Shown piece after piece: positions 33,967 to 43,450 of a stretch of 64,000 bases of DNA. Positions within the stretch are counted from its first letter, which is position 1. Every line of letters starts with the position of its first letter. The stretch is taken from NCBI GenBank assembly GCA_945869475.1, contig CAMBOV010000014.1, forward strand, positions 1 through 64,000. The letters run 5' to 3'. The position numbers and the translations under genes are program-made. Origin of the DNA: Singulisphaera sp. GP187 (GTDB lineage: Bacteria > Planctomycetota > Phycisphaerae > Phycisphaerales > SM1A02). The notes under the pieces are model-generated. The model was not told where the DNA came from. It saw only the letters and a program-made list of their open reading frames with translations, and ran no database searches.

Positions 33967-36900
33967 TTACGAAGTGCGAGTGGTGGTTCGCGCGCCCCAA
34001 CGATCGAGAGCTTCTCGCAAGTGTGCATGCGCTTCGCCGTTGCGAGGCGCGGTGTCTGCGCCGGCGCCATGAAGACCGAAGTACTGCTCTTCGAGTCCGG
34101 TGATCTCAGCGATCAACGAGGCGTGGTCATTCGCGCTGAGCGATGAGGCACGTTCTGATTCGATGCGGCGAAGTGCGGTGATGACACTCATTGGGGTCAC
34201 GCGAGTGAGAGTTGTTTCAGTGTCGCTCGAAGCGACGCTCTTGCGGCGGCGAATGGCGATAAACACGAACCCTGCGAGAATGGCAACGCCGCTCGCGCTG
34301 AAGATGAGCGTGCGCGAGAAAACGTGTGGTCGAATCGGCACGGATGCGGTGGTCACCGTTTCGATGTCCATGTCTGAAAACTGCCGTGAAACAAGTGTTC
34401 CCTGCAGTTTCGCGTTGAGCGTTGGGAAGGTGAAGGCGTGTCCAGTCGCGGCCGAAGTCGGCGTGTAGGTGATGAGCCACGATCGCTCACTCGGCAGTCG
34501 ATAAGTGCCCGAGGCGTCGGCTTCGATGTACTGCGAAGGTGGGGCTGGCACCCATGAGTACATCGAGCGTCCCGAAGTGCCAGTGTCGTTCTCAAGGATC
34601 GACGCGGCACGCACCTCGATTCCATTCTTGGCGACTTCATATCCCGCGAGCGCCGTGCGAAAGTCGGGAAGAAGCGCCTCGAGTTCTGGAACGATGCCCG
34701 AGGCGTCGGCGTGCACCTCGAGCACAACGGCGTGATCTTTCTGGGATGAGTCGAGATCGCGCAGGTCGACTGTTTGCACAACTTTCAGGTTTTCGACGGG
34801 GCGCGGTCCACTTGATTGTGCCGCATCAATCTGCGGAGCATTCGAGAGCACGGGCAAGACCACGGCGCCTGCGGTGTCATTGAAGTGCATGTCCATCGAA
34901 ACTTCAGGAATGCGATCGACACTTGGATCGGTTGCCTTCAACACGATGTATGCCACCGGCTTCTCGAGCCAGCCATCCGCGCCAGCCTCTCGGACTGGCA
35001 TCGGCGGCGCGAGCGCCTCGAAGAATCCGACCGACTCGACTTCGAAATGCTCGCCGAACGATGACTCCAAACTCTTCTTCAAGAGGTCGCGGTAATTCAT
35101 CGGTCGATAGGAGTTGCCGACGCGTGCCCAGACATCGTTCTGCAAGTAGCGGCTGAATCCGCCTGTTTCGCGGTCGACTTCATCGGTGAATCGCAGTGTC
35201 ACCGTCGCACCAAATCGTTCGCGCGTGCCGACACGATCATCTCCATCGATGGTCAGCCGCAACTTGATCTCATCGCGCATGAGATCTTGATAGAGATCAG
35301 TGAGTCGTCGCAGGGCCGCTCCCGCAGGGTGATCGCCAATGATGCGCATCGCGTGTTTCACGATGCGTGGCTTCACGCTCGGCTCGAGTCTGTTGAGTGT
35401 GCCGTTGATCTCATGCGTGAATGCCGCGATGTGTCGCGCGGCCAGATCGCCGGGCAATTTCTGGATCGCCTTGCGAATGAGATCGATTTGATCATCTTGA
35501 GGGGATCCCTCGATGAGCAGATCATCGCGAGTGAGGTAGTTCAGTTCGGTCGCACCCACCGCGGCACTGAACCACGCGAGGTAGACGCTTGCGTCATCGC
35601 GCTGGTCGCCCGCGCTGACGATCTCGCCATAGCGCTCAGCGGTCTGCGCGAAGGCTTCGAACGCCTCTTTGCGAAATTGGTTGTATGCGGCGAAATCTTG
35701 CTTCTTCTGATCTTGGATGTACTGCACGCGGTCGTAGGTGAGTCCGGCCTTCGTGACGGCGTAGCGCCAAGACTTTGGATCTTGTGCGATCGCCTGTTCA
35801 ATCAACTCGATCGCGAGTGCGTAACCAGTTGTGACCAGCTGCGTGATCGCCTCGGGCGAACGCTTCATTCCCGCGGCTTGCTGCGCCTTGCGATCACTCC
35901 ACTGTCCACTGAGTCCTGAGCGCATCTGATCGGCAAGACCAGCGGCCGTGACCGCAGCGAGTGTGTTGAGTGGGCCAAAGACACTGGTGATTCCAGCGCG
36001 AGTGAAAACTTCGGTCATTCCATGGCATGAATGAAAGACGTGGGCAACGGCCGGAAGCCGACGGGGATCGACGCCAACATCCTCGAGCACAAACATCAGT
36101 CGCGCGAGGCGATCGAGATTGCGCCGTTGTCGACCGCGCGTCAGCGGAGCGGATGTCATCCCGTCGCGAGCGAATCCGATGAACATCATCTGGTCTTCAT
36201 CGGGATACAGACTCTGGGGTGCGAGGCGTTTTTCCCATCCAGTGAGTAGATCGTTGGCGAGCGGTTGCGCTTGTTCAGGAAAACGCTTCACTGCATGAGC
36301 GAGCGAGTCGATCGCGACGTCAATCTCATCGGCTCCGACCGCAAGTCGAATCGCCGCGCGATAGGCACGACTTGCAAGACTTGGCTCGAGTGCCGCCATC
36401 CACTGTTCGCTCGGCATTGCGCGCAGCAGCAATTCCATCTCGTGCGGCATTGCTTGACCTCGACCGCGGCGATTGCCATCCGCTGAGCCATCGAGTGCGG
36501 TTTCGACTTCACCGATGAGCGCCGTGGTCAACATGCGAAGAGGAACACGCACGAGTCGAATGTCGATGCCAGTCTCAGCGAGAAGCGTGTCGACAGACTC
36601 TTTCATCGTGAGGATTGCTTGCGCGCGCGCTTCGCTCGCCATCGATCCACCTCGAATAGAGACGGCTTTGAGCGCGATGATTTCGAGTGCAGCGGGGGCA
36701 AGTGTTGGATTCGCAAAGATTTGCTTCAGCCACGCGCTCGCAAGAGCAGGTGGCATCGATGGAAGCAGATCGATTGCGCGGCGCATCGCCGCTTGACGCA
36801 GCGATGCTTCGGCACCGCCGATGAGTGCGGCTTCGCAGTAGAGACTCCATGCGGTTCGCAGGTGTGACGATCCATCATCACCCGCGCGAGTGCTCGCGGC

Positions 36901-37893
36901 GAAATCTTCGTGGTAACGCCCATAGTTGACGAGTGCTGCGGCGTCCGAGAGTTCACGCGCCTCGGCGAGATCTGGGAAATATTCTGCGGCATCGAGCGCC
37001 ATCCCGGCCGCAACCAAGAACTTCACAGTGCGCTCTCGATGGGCGGCATCTTGCTTGCCAAACATGCGCGTGTCGGCACTGAGAGTCTGCAACATCGCAG
37101 CACTGCTGTACTTGGTCGCTGCTTCTTTGAGCAGTTGCGCGAGAATCGTCACCTGCCAATCACTGAGTTCTTCGGGAGCCGCATCGGCGATGGCGAGCAC
37201 CTCTTCGGGCAAGAGCGCAGGATCAGCTGGTCGATTTGGATCGCCCCGTTGCGATCTGTTGATCGTTTGCAAGATCTGCGTGTAGGCGGCGATCGCATCA
37301 GCCGATGGCAGCGCGCGCAGTGCATCGCCCAGTGCGGTCCACTCGCCTGCAAAGACCTGCAGTTGAAGCCACGTTGCTGTCGCGGCGAAGTCGGTCGCTG
37401 CGGGCTTTGGTGGAGGAGCGAATCCAATGGTGGATCGCGCCGCGAGAACAGATTGTGGCGTGCGTGTGAATTCGATCGCGCGGATCGCTTGCGCAAGCGA
37501 CTGCGAGTCTGGCGCGGCCGCTTCGCCCGGACGCGCGAGCAATTTCTTGATGTCGACACCCATGTCCGTGAAGTAGGCGCGAAGATTTTGGCGTTGCGCT
37601 TCGCTCGCTCCGTTGTATTCACGGCGCAGATCGTCGAGTTGCTCTGCGGCGAGCGGCGGAGTGTTGCTCGCCGGCTGCGCGCTTGCCCCGGCGAGGGCCG
37701 CGAGCGCGGCTTCGTCATCGACCGATCCTGCGACCCCCGCGCCGGTGACCAGCGTCGCGGTTGAGCCTGTCACCTGCACTGTGGTCATCGCACGCTTCGC
37801 CGGCACGAGTGGCACGCCCACCACACTCGGCTGCGCCTGCGCGTGTGATGAGATCGCCGCGACGATGGCGAGCGCGATGCACTCACCAACCAT
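33967..37893 (-). CDS. Large envelope protein at the end of a MoxR/Bat operon
   Basis: A 1308-residue protein with a signal peptide (residues 1-21, ALAIVAAISSHAQAQ). A helical region of about 900 residues without recognised motifs follows, then a beta-rich region of about 300 residues (KLRLTIDGDDRVGTRERFGA, VTLRFTDEVDRETGGFSRYL). Near the end is a single transmembrane helix (LIFSASGVAILAGFVFIAIR) and a short cytoplasmic tail of about 80 residues. The topology (large periplasmic part, beta domains, one C-terminal helix) and last place in a MoxR - DUF58 - VWA - VWA - TPR operon recall BatD, though it is much larger and I see no clear sequence match. Its start overlaps the previous gene by 11 bases. 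Confidence 0.75.
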   Translation of the reverse strand: MVGECIALAIVAAISSHAQAQPSVVGVPLVPAKRAMTTVQVTGSTATLVTGAGVAGSVDDEAALAALAGASAQPASNTPPLAAEQLDDLRREYNGASEAQRQNLRAYFTDMGVDIKKLLARPGEAAAPDSQSLAQAIRAIEFTRTPQSVLAARSTIGFAPPPKPAATDFAATATWLQLQVFAGEWTALGDALRALPSADAIAAYTQILQTINRSQRGDPNRPADPALLPEEVLAIADAAPEELSDWQVTILAQLLKEAATKYSSAAMLQTLSADTRMFGKQDAAHRERTVKFLVAAGMALDAAEYFPDLAEARELSDAAALVNYGRYHEDFAASTRAGDDGSSHLRTAWSLYCEAALIGGAEASLRQAAMRRAIDLLPSMPPALASAWLKQIFANPTLAPAALEIIALKAVSIRGGSMASEARAQAILTMKESVDTLLAETGIDIRLVRVPLRMLTTALIGEVETALDGSADGNRRGRGQAMPHEMELLLRAMPSEQWMAALEPSLASRAYRAAIRLAVGADEIDVAIDSLAHAVKRFPEQAQPLANDLLTGWEKRLAPQSLYPDEDQMMFIGFARDGMTSAPLTRGRQRRNLDRLARLMFVLEDVGVDPRRLPAVAHVFHSCHGMTEVFTRAGITSVFGPLNTLAAVTAAGLADQMRSGLSGQWSDRKAQQAAGMKRSPEAITQLVTTGYALAIELIEQAIAQDPKSWRYAVTKAGLTYDRVQYIQDQKKQDFAAYNQFRKEAFEAFAQTAERYGEIVSAGDQRDDASVYLAWFSAAVGATELNYLTRDDLLIEGSPQDDQIDLIRKAIQKLPGDLAARHIAAFTHEINGTLNRLEPSVKPRIVKHAMRIIGDHPAGAALRRLTDLYQDLMRDEIKLRLTIDGDDRVGTRERFGATVTLRFTDEVDRETGGFSRYLQNDVWARVGNSYRPMNYRDLLKKSLESSFGEHFEVESVGFFEALAPPMPVREAGADGWLEKPVAYIVLKATDPSVDRIPEVSMDMHFNDTAGAVVLPVLSNAPQIDAAQSSGPRPVENLKVVQTVDLRDLDSSQKDHAVVLEVHADASGIVPELEALLPDFRTALAGYEVAKNGIEVRAASILENDTGTSGRSMYSWVPAPPSQYIEADASGTYRLPSERSWLITYTPTSAATGHAFTFPTLNAKLQGTLVSRQFSDMDIETVTTASVPIRPHVFSRTLIFSASGVAILAGFVFIAIRRRKSVASSDTETTLTRVTPMSVITALRRIESERASSLSANDHASLIAEITGLEEQYFGLHGAGADTAPRNGEAHAHLREALDRWGARTTTRTS

Positions 37894-38749
37894 CAGGAAT
37901 CTCCGCGGCTACTCCTGCGCCGCGCGCGTCGCCGCTGGGCTTTTTCTTGCCTGGCTTCTTCGCAGGACGGTTGCACGATCCACTGCATGGCGAATCTTTC
38001 GGCATCGCTTTGCCCTGAAGGTCGACGAGCGTTGATTGCTCGAGATTCAGCACGAGTTCGAGGTTTCGTTGATCGTTGATCGCGTCGGCCGCAGACTCGG
38101 CTGAGTCGCCACGCTTCGCTTGCTCAGCGAGATATCGAAAATGTTGCCGAGCCTTGCCCGATTCGACGCGCCACTCTTGCGCAGGCATTCCTGAGAGACG
38201 AAGCAGTCGAGCACCGTAGTAGTAGGCCGTCGCAAGTTCTTCGCGGGCGGCTCGCGCGAGTGGCTGGTCGACTGCAGGCTCAGCCTCGAGTTCATCGACA
38301 AGAAGTTCGAGATCATCGATGCCCGTCCAAATGTCACCTGCACGCACGCTCGCTCGCGCCTTCGACCAGCGAACTGCACTCGCGTCTTGCGGTGATGCAT
38401 CTCCGAGTGTCGTGAGCACCTCTTGATAGCGCTCGGCGGTGACCTTCCACTCGCTCGCCGCGGTTGCGTACATCGTCTGCTCAGCGGTCGTTGCAGCGGT
38501 TGCGGCCGCAGTGTGCTCAGCCGTTGGATCGAGAAACGCGCTGCGCCTCGCTTCGATCGCCGCGAGATGTTTCTCGTACGCACCATCTTGTGCGGTCTGC
38601 GCACTCGCCTGAGAATGCACCGCTGCGTTCTGAAGTTGCGCGGCGCGGTCCTGCACATAGGCGGTCTGCCCAGGTCCATAGTGGTAGGTGACGAGCGCGA
38701 CGGGCACGACTGCCCAACATCCCCAAGCCATTCGAGAGAGCGTGATCAT
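37883..38749 (-). CDS. Periplasmic helical (TPR/BatC-like) protein of the Bat operon
   Basis: ATG 38749 overlaps the upstream VWA gene stop (ATGA); the longer frame to 38851 is rejected. A membrane-anchor or signal segment (residues 5-25, MAWGCWAVVPVALVTYHYG) is followed by about 200 residues of coiled and helical sequence (EWKVTAERYQEVLTTLGD, ARASVRAGDIWTGIDDLELL) with weak TPR character, and a Lys/Pro-rich, Cys-containing tail (SPCSGSCNRPAKKPGKKK). In Bat operons this position is normally held by a TPR protein (BatC/BatE). Confidence 0.7.
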   Translation of the reverse strand: MITLSRMAWGCWAVVPVALVTYHYGPGQTAYVQDRAAQLQNAAVHSQASAQTAQDGAYEKHLAAIEARRSAFLDPTAEHTAAATAATTAEQTMYATAASEWKVTAERYQEVLTTLGDASPQDASAVRWSKARASVRAGDIWTGIDDLELLVDELEAEPAVDQPLARAAREELATAYYYGARLLRLSGMPAQEWRVESGKARQHFRYLAEQAKRGDSAESAADAINDQRNLELVLNLEQSTLVDLQGKAMPKDSPCSGSCNRPAKKPGKKKPSGDARGAGVAAEIPDGW

Positions 38750-39750
38750 GAGAGAATCTCCAGTGAGTTTTCGCCGACAACAGAACCCGTTGCAGCAGAC
38801 GGTCGACCAAACAACGACAGCATAGGACCAGCGAGCGCAAGAACAGCGCATCCCACGGCCGTTGCGAGCAGCGCGAGATCGCGTTCACTCCAGATGCCGC
38901 CGACGCGTGGAGCGATCATCGTGAGCGCTCGCACGACCTCGCTGGGCAAATGTTTGCGATTTCCATCGTGAAAATGCCCCTTCAGCCGCGTCGCGAGTTG
39001 GCGAAGCCCCATCGAATCTTGTCGACTGCTGTGTCCATTCACCGACATGCTCTTCGCTGGATCGCCCAGCCCAATGACGATTGTGTCGGCGATCGAACTA
39101 GGCATTCCGGGTGGGATCGCCGGCGCGACATCGCCGTCGGTGACGATGAGCAGCGTTGCAGAGTCAGCGGGCCACACCCGCGCGACTTCGAATGCGGCGG
39201 TGAGACCCTTCTGCAAGTTGGTCGGTCCACCTTCGAAACCGCTGTACATCGGAAGTCCATCGAGCGCGTTGCGGATGACTTCTTTGTCGAAGGTGTCTTG
39301 CACGATCGGCAGCGCATCGGTGTAGAAGGCAACGATCGAAATGCGCGTCGTGTGCATATCGAGTCGGTCGAGCACTCCTTGCACGACTTCGCCGGCGCGT
39401 TGCGCACGCGAGATCTTGACGCTCTCTACTCCCGAGTCTTTCAAGTGCATGCTCGGTGAGACATCGAGAAGCACCAAGAGATGACTCGACGCAATCTTCG
39501 CAGGAGCCCCGTCGATCTCAACAGGATCGAACGACGCGAGAAAGAGCAACCCCCACGTTGCGACTGCCGCGGCGAGTGGGCGCGCAACGGGCACGCACAC
39601 AGTCCAGCGGGCGGCGCGATTCTGTGCGCCGAACGCGAGACGACTCACGCGCGCGATGCGGCGAGAGTGCATCCACTCGCCCAGAGCGACGCAGACAAGA
39701 ACGGCGAGCGCGATGAGTAGGTTGAGGTCTGACATCGGTCTCGCACTCAC
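38746..39750 (-). CDS. VWA-domain membrane protein (BatB-like)
   Basis: I choose GTG 39750, which overlaps the upstream stop by four bases. Transmembrane segments lie at about residues 7-23 and 56-72. A von Willebrand factor A domain follows with an intact metal-ion-dependent adhesion site: D-x-S-x-S in LLVLLDVSPSMHL, Thr in GGPTNLQKG and Asp in LLIVTDGDVAP. A helix near the end (LALLATAVGCAVLALAGPML) completes the usual BatA/BatB topology. Such proteins work with MoxR ATPases in assembly or stress tolerance of envelope complexes. Confidence 0.88.
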   Translation of the reverse strand: MSARPMSDLNLLIALAVLVCVALGEWMHSRRIARVSRLAFGAQNRAARWTVCVPVARPLAAAVATWGLLFLASFDPVEIDGAPAKIASSHLLVLLDVSPSMHLKDSGVESVKISRAQRAGEVVQGVLDRLDMHTTRISIVAFYTDALPIVQDTFDKEVIRNALDGLPMYSGFEGGPTNLQKGLTAAFEVARVWPADSATLLIVTDGDVAPAIPPGMPSSIADTIVIGLGDPAKSMSVNGHSSRQDSMGLRQLATRLKGHFHDGNRKHLPSEVVRALTMIAPRVGGIWSERDLALLATAVGCAVLALAGPMLSLFGRPSAATGSVVGENSLEILS

Positions 39751-40649
39751 CACGGGGTGTAACGCACTCCCAGAAGTCCAACGACGTGCAGTGCGAGGAA
39801 CGCAAGTGCGGCGAGTGCGAACGGTCGAAAAAAGTCGAGCGGCACGGTTCCTTGCGAGCGAAACTCAGCGGGACGCATTCGGTCGATGTGTGTGAAAACA
39901 TCGCGCAAGCTCGCTGCGTCAGTTGCTTGAAAGGCCTCGCCGCCCGTTGCGCGCGCGATGTCAACGACCGCATCGGGAATCGGATCGCTCGCGATGTGAA
40001 TGTGATAGACGCGAATGTTTGCTTCTTTGAGTTCATCGGCGATCACCGTTGGTTCGTTGTCGCCGAGATCTGAACTCGCGCCGTCTGACACCAGAATGAT
40101 CATCCGGTCGCCCGCCGTTGCCTCGGTGATCATGTTGTCGCGACAAAAGCGAAGCGCGGCGCCGATCATTGTTCCGCTCATGTGTGGCGGTTGTCGCGCG
40201 GGATTCGCAAACGGAAGGGCATTGCGCACCGCGTCGAGATCTTTGGTGAGAGGAACCCAGCGAATCTGGCGCGATCCGAAGAGAGTGAGACCGAATGCGT
40301 CGCCCTCGCGAAGCGCGAGAAAATCTTCGATCGCCGTGCGCGCCTTTGGATAGCGATCTTCCATCGTCATGCTGCCTGAGACGTCGAGGCAGAACTGAAT
40401 GTTGGTGAGTTGGCGCGCATTCTTGGGCTGCTGCATGGTGTGCGGTCCAGCAAGAATGATGAGGGCGGTTGCGAGCAACAGTGCAGGCGCGCACTCACAC
40501 GCGCTGAGAACGAAAAAGAGCGCGCGACGAGTGGGGTGCGCGTGATGATCGAATGGAAGCACGAGTCCAGCAGTGCGAGAGGGAATCGCCCAGAGCAGCA
40601 GCGCTGGAATCGCGAGCAGCAGCAACGCCATTGGATGGCTAAACGTCAC
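39747..40649 (-). CDS. VWA-domain membrane protein (BatA-like)
   Basis: Two N-terminal transmembrane segments (ALLLLAIPALLLWAIP and CAPALLLATALIILAG), a VWA domain with D-x-S-x-S (FCLDVSGSMTM), Thr (GTMIGAAL) and Asp (ILVSDGASSD), and a terminal transmembrane helix (PFALAALAFLALHVVGLLG). The layout is that of BatA. It overlaps its neighbours by four bases on both sides, so the subunits are likely made in fixed proportion. Confidence 0.9.
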   Translation of the reverse strand: MTFSHPMALLLLAIPALLLWAIPSRTAGLVLPFDHHAHPTRRALFFVLSACECAPALLLATALIILAGPHTMQQPKNARQLTNIQFCLDVSGSMTMEDRYPKARTAIEDFLALREGDAFGLTLFGSRQIRWVPLTKDLDAVRNALPFANPARQPPHMSGTMIGAALRFCRDNMITEATAGDRMIILVSDGASSDLGDNEPTVIADELKEANIRVYHIHIASDPIPDAVVDIARATGGEAFQATDAASLRDVFTHIDRMRPAEFRSQGTVPLDFFRPFALAALAFLALHVVGLLGVRYTPW

Positions 40650-41551
40650 CGCGCCACCTGCGCGGGCGGTGCTGCCTGCGCGAGCCGCGCCACCTGCGCA
40701 ACTGCGATCGGCGCGTGTGCTGCGTAGGGTTCGAGCAACTTCATGAGGTCACGCGCGGGGCGTGGCTCGCTGTGACCGCGCGCGTGCAACCACTCTTCGA
40801 CCGCAAGAAGCAGTGGACTCGCCTCAGAATCCGTGCGCAGTTGTGCGATGGCGAGCGCAGGCGCGAGATGTGCAAGCGCGCGCCGCTCACTCCAGAATGC
40901 GAGCAGCAGGAGTTCGAGGCGCGCTTGATCCTCGATCGAGAGATCGCGTTGCATTGCGGCTTGAATGAGCGGGCGCAATTGATCGGCGAGAGTCAGCGAG
41001 GGTTTCGCTGGCGGCGGCTCGGGGGCGGGCGGCTTGCGCAGGTGTCGGCGCACGAAGAGAACGATTGGGATGGCGATCCACAGCAGTGCAATCAGCGCGA
41101 GCACGAGCCGGTAGTAGCTCATGACGAGATTCGGTGCGGGTGGCGTACCAAAGAGATCAGTGCCGAAATTCGCGGGTAGTTCAGAGGCGATCTGCACTTC
41201 GAGCGGCGCAAGTTCGAGTGCACTCGTGCCATCGTGGTGAACGATGAGCGTGCGCAGATCGAATGTGCCAGCAACCGCGCCGATGTAATCGATGCGGTAG
41301 CGATGCTCGCTTGTGTCGGGCGCGCTCGGTGTGAGATCAGTGACGCGCACGAGTAGCGGCGCTGTCAGCGACTGATCGAGGCTCGCTCGCAGTGTTTGAC
41401 CGGTGTGGTTGAGCGTCAGCGTGCCCGTGATGCCGCGCGCGGTTGTGTGCGTGGGCGGCGACTGCGCGACGGCGAGTGCGGTGAACGTGCAGAGGCACGC
41501 TGTGACGCACGTCGCGAGCAACACCGAGCGCTGTGTGTGCCGCACTCTCAT
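40646..41551 (-). CDS. Single-span membrane protein of the Bat operon (DUF4381-like)
   Basis: ATG 41551 overlaps the DUF58 gene stop (ATGA). The 301-residue product has a signal peptide (residues 8-30, LLATCVTACLCTFTALAVAQ) and a periplasmic beta-sandwich of about 120 residues. One transmembrane helix follows (YRLVLALIALLWIAIPIVLF), then a cytoplasmic helical domain (LADQLRPLIQAAMQRDLSIE). Proteins of this layout, annotated DUF4381, regularly separate the DUF58 and VWA genes in such operons. The final 15 residues are an Ala/Gln/Pro repeat. Confidence 0.75.
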   Translation of the reverse strand: MRVRHTQRSVLLATCVTACLCTFTALAVAQSPPTHTTARGITGTLTLNHTGQTLRASLDQSLTAPLLVRVTDLTPSAPDTSEHRYRIDYIGAVAGTFDLRTLIVHHDGTSALELAPLEVQIASELPANFGTDLFGTPPAPNLVMSYYRLVLALIALLWIAIPIVLFVRRHLRKPPAPEPPPAKPSLTLADQLRPLIQAAMQRDLSIEDQARLELLLLAFWSERRALAHLAPALAIAQLRTDSEASPLLLAVEEWLHARGHSEPRPARDLMKLLEPYAAHAPIAVAQVARLAQAAPPAQVAR

Positions 41552-42444
41552 CCGCGGCCTCCACCCATCGCAGGACGATTGCTGAGAAAATGCCGAAGCG
41601 GCGCCATGAAGGCGAGATCGGTTTGCAGTCGCAGGTAACTCACCCCGCAACCCGCGAGGTCGCTCGCCACGACGCTCGGGCGGTCCCAGACTGAGCGCCC
41701 GTGTGCGAGAAAGGTGCGTCCACTCTCTGCCTCGCGTCCGCGAAAAAATCCAGCGCGCAGTCGACCGCGCTCGGCTGGGTCAAGCAAGTGAATTGCCATG
41801 CAATCGTGTTTCTGCGCCGCATGGCGAAGAGCCGCGAGTGCATCAGGATCGTGCAAGTCGCTGATGATGACAAAGATGCTCGAGCGCCGCGCGTGCACAT
41901 CGAGATCACTGAGGCGCGCTGCGAGTCGCGTGCCTTCCTTCAAGCTCACCGCTCGAAGCGGGTCAAGCGCTTGCCACAAATCGCCACGATTCAGGCTCGG
42001 ATTGAGCAATATTTCGCGTTCTCCGCCGCCGATGACTCCCACGGGACTCATTCGGCGCTGCGCGAGAAGTCCGATGGCAGCTGCGATCCACACAGCGAGG
42101 TCATGCTTGGTGAGCGCAGTCGACGAGACCCCCATGGATGCGGAGGTGTCGACAACGATGAACACCGACGTGCGCTTTGGTGAGTCGTACTCCTTCACGA
42201 AGGGTTTTCCAAGTCGCGCGGTGATTCGCCAATCCATCATCTTGACTGGATCGCCCGGCGCATACGGGCGCGACTGCGCGTATTCGAGCCCTGATCCGAC
42301 GAAGCGCGAGGCATCCATCCCAAATGCGAGATCATCGGCGAGTCGACGCACGACGAGTTCGAAGTCGCCGCGCGCGAGTTCGTCAGGTGGTCGCAAGAGT
42401 GTCGTGGCACTGGGCATTGTCGTGGCGCTTGACAGCATGGGCAT
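41548..42444 (-). CDS. DUF58 protein with VWA-like fold
   Basis: The DUF58 signature SGLEYAQSRPYAPGDPVKMM, DWRITARLGKPFVKEYD is complete, followed by a VWA-like site (VFIVVDTSASMGV) and FVIISDLHDPDALAAL. DUF58 proteins are encoded next to MoxR ATPases in most bacteria and are thought to be their partners. Length (298) is typical. The gene lies ten bases after the MoxR gene and overlaps the next by four. Confidence 0.92.
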   Translation of the reverse strand: MPMLSSATTMPSATTLLRPPDELARGDFELVVRRLADDLAFGMDASRFVGSGLEYAQSRPYAPGDPVKMMDWRITARLGKPFVKEYDSPKRTSVFIVVDTSASMGVSSTALTKHDLAVWIAAAIGLLAQRRMSPVGVIGGGEREILLNPSLNRGDLWQALDPLRAVSLKEGTRLAARLSDLDVHARRSSIFVIISDLHDPDALAALRHAAQKHDCMAIHLLDPAERGRLRAGFFRGREAESGRTFLAHGRSVWDRPSVVASDLAGCGVSYLRLQTDLAFMAPLRHFLSNRPAMGGGRG

Positions 42445-42454
42445 CGCGCGCCAC

Positions 42455-43450
42455 TCAGGCGAGAGAGCGCAGAATCTCGGCGAGCACGTCGGCAGGTTTG
42501 CGCGACATCGCGAGCGCCTCGTAGGTCAGTCGAATGCGGTGCAAGACGACATCCTCGGCGAGCGCGAAGAAGTCTTCTGGAATCGTGTACGCGCGACCAT
42601 GTAAGAACGCGCGCGCACGCGAGGCGTGGGTGAGCGCAAGCCCCGCGCGCGGACTGCACCCAAGCTCGATGTCGGGGTGCGAGCGTGTGAGGTGCACAAG
42701 TTCGACGCAGTCCCGCAGAAAGACATCACTGACATGCACGTTCTGCACCGCCTCCATCGCCAATGAGAGATCGCGCACGTGCAGTTTCGATCCATCGACG
42801 ATGTCATCGAAGGCCGTCATCGGCACGGCGCCCTCGCCCTGACGCTTGAGCTTCAGCGCGAGACTGCGTCGCACGATTTCGCTCTCTTCTTGCGCAGTGG
42901 GATAGGAGAAACGGTGGCGCAGCATGAATCGATCGAGTTGCGCCTCAGGCAATTCGAAGGTGCCAGACTGTTCGATTGGATTCTGCGTGGCGATGACAAG
43001 AAAAGGAGCGGGAAGTTCGTGCGTCGTGGCGCCGATCGAGACCTTGCGCTCTTGCATTGCCTCGAGCAGTGCCGACTGCACCTTGGGCGAGGCGCGATTG
43101 ACTTCATCGGCGAGCAAGAGATTGGTGAAGATCGGTCCACGGTGGATTCGAAACTCGCTCGTGCGCTGGTCGAGAATCTCCGAGCCCAGAATGTCCGATG
43201 GCAAGAGATCGATCGTGAACTGCACGCGCGAGAACTTCAGGTCGATCGCCTTCGACACCGATTGCACGATCAAGGTCTTCGCGATTCCTGGAACTCCTTC
43301 GAGCAGCAGATGACCGCCCGTGAGCAGCGCGATCATCACTCGCTCGACGACGACCTGCTGCCCGACGACGGTGCGTGCAACATGGGCGCGAACGGTGTCA
43401 GCGAAGGGGCAGGCGCCCGTTGTGGGTGGGGCGGAATTCAGTGTTGTCAT
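42455..43450 (-). CDS. MoxR-family AAA+ ATPase
   Basis: ATG 43450 overlaps the thioredoxin-like gene stop (ATGA); the longer frame to 43879 lies inside that gene. Walker A is LLEGVPGIAKT, Walker B LLLADEVNRASPK, sensor ATQNPIEQSGTFELPEAQLD, and the C-terminal lid has LGCSPRAGLALTHASRARAF. Length 331 and all motifs are typical of MoxR, a chaperone-like AAA+ ATPase that acts with VWA proteins. Confidence 0.95.
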   Translation of the reverse strand: MTTLNSAPPTTGACPFADTVRAHVARTVVGQQVVVERVMIALLTGGHLLLEGVPGIAKTLIVQSVSKAIDLKFSRVQFTIDLLPSDILGSEILDQRTSEFRIHRGPIFTNLLLADEVNRASPKVQSALLEAMQERKVSIGATTHELPAPFLVIATQNPIEQSGTFELPEAQLDRFMLRHRFSYPTAQEESEIVRRSLALKLKRQGEGAVPMTAFDDIVDGSKLHVRDLSLAMEAVQNVHVSDVFLRDCVELVHLTRSHPDIELGCSPRAGLALTHASRARAFLHGRAYTIPEDFFALAEDVVLHRIRLTYEALAMSRKPADVLAEILRSLA

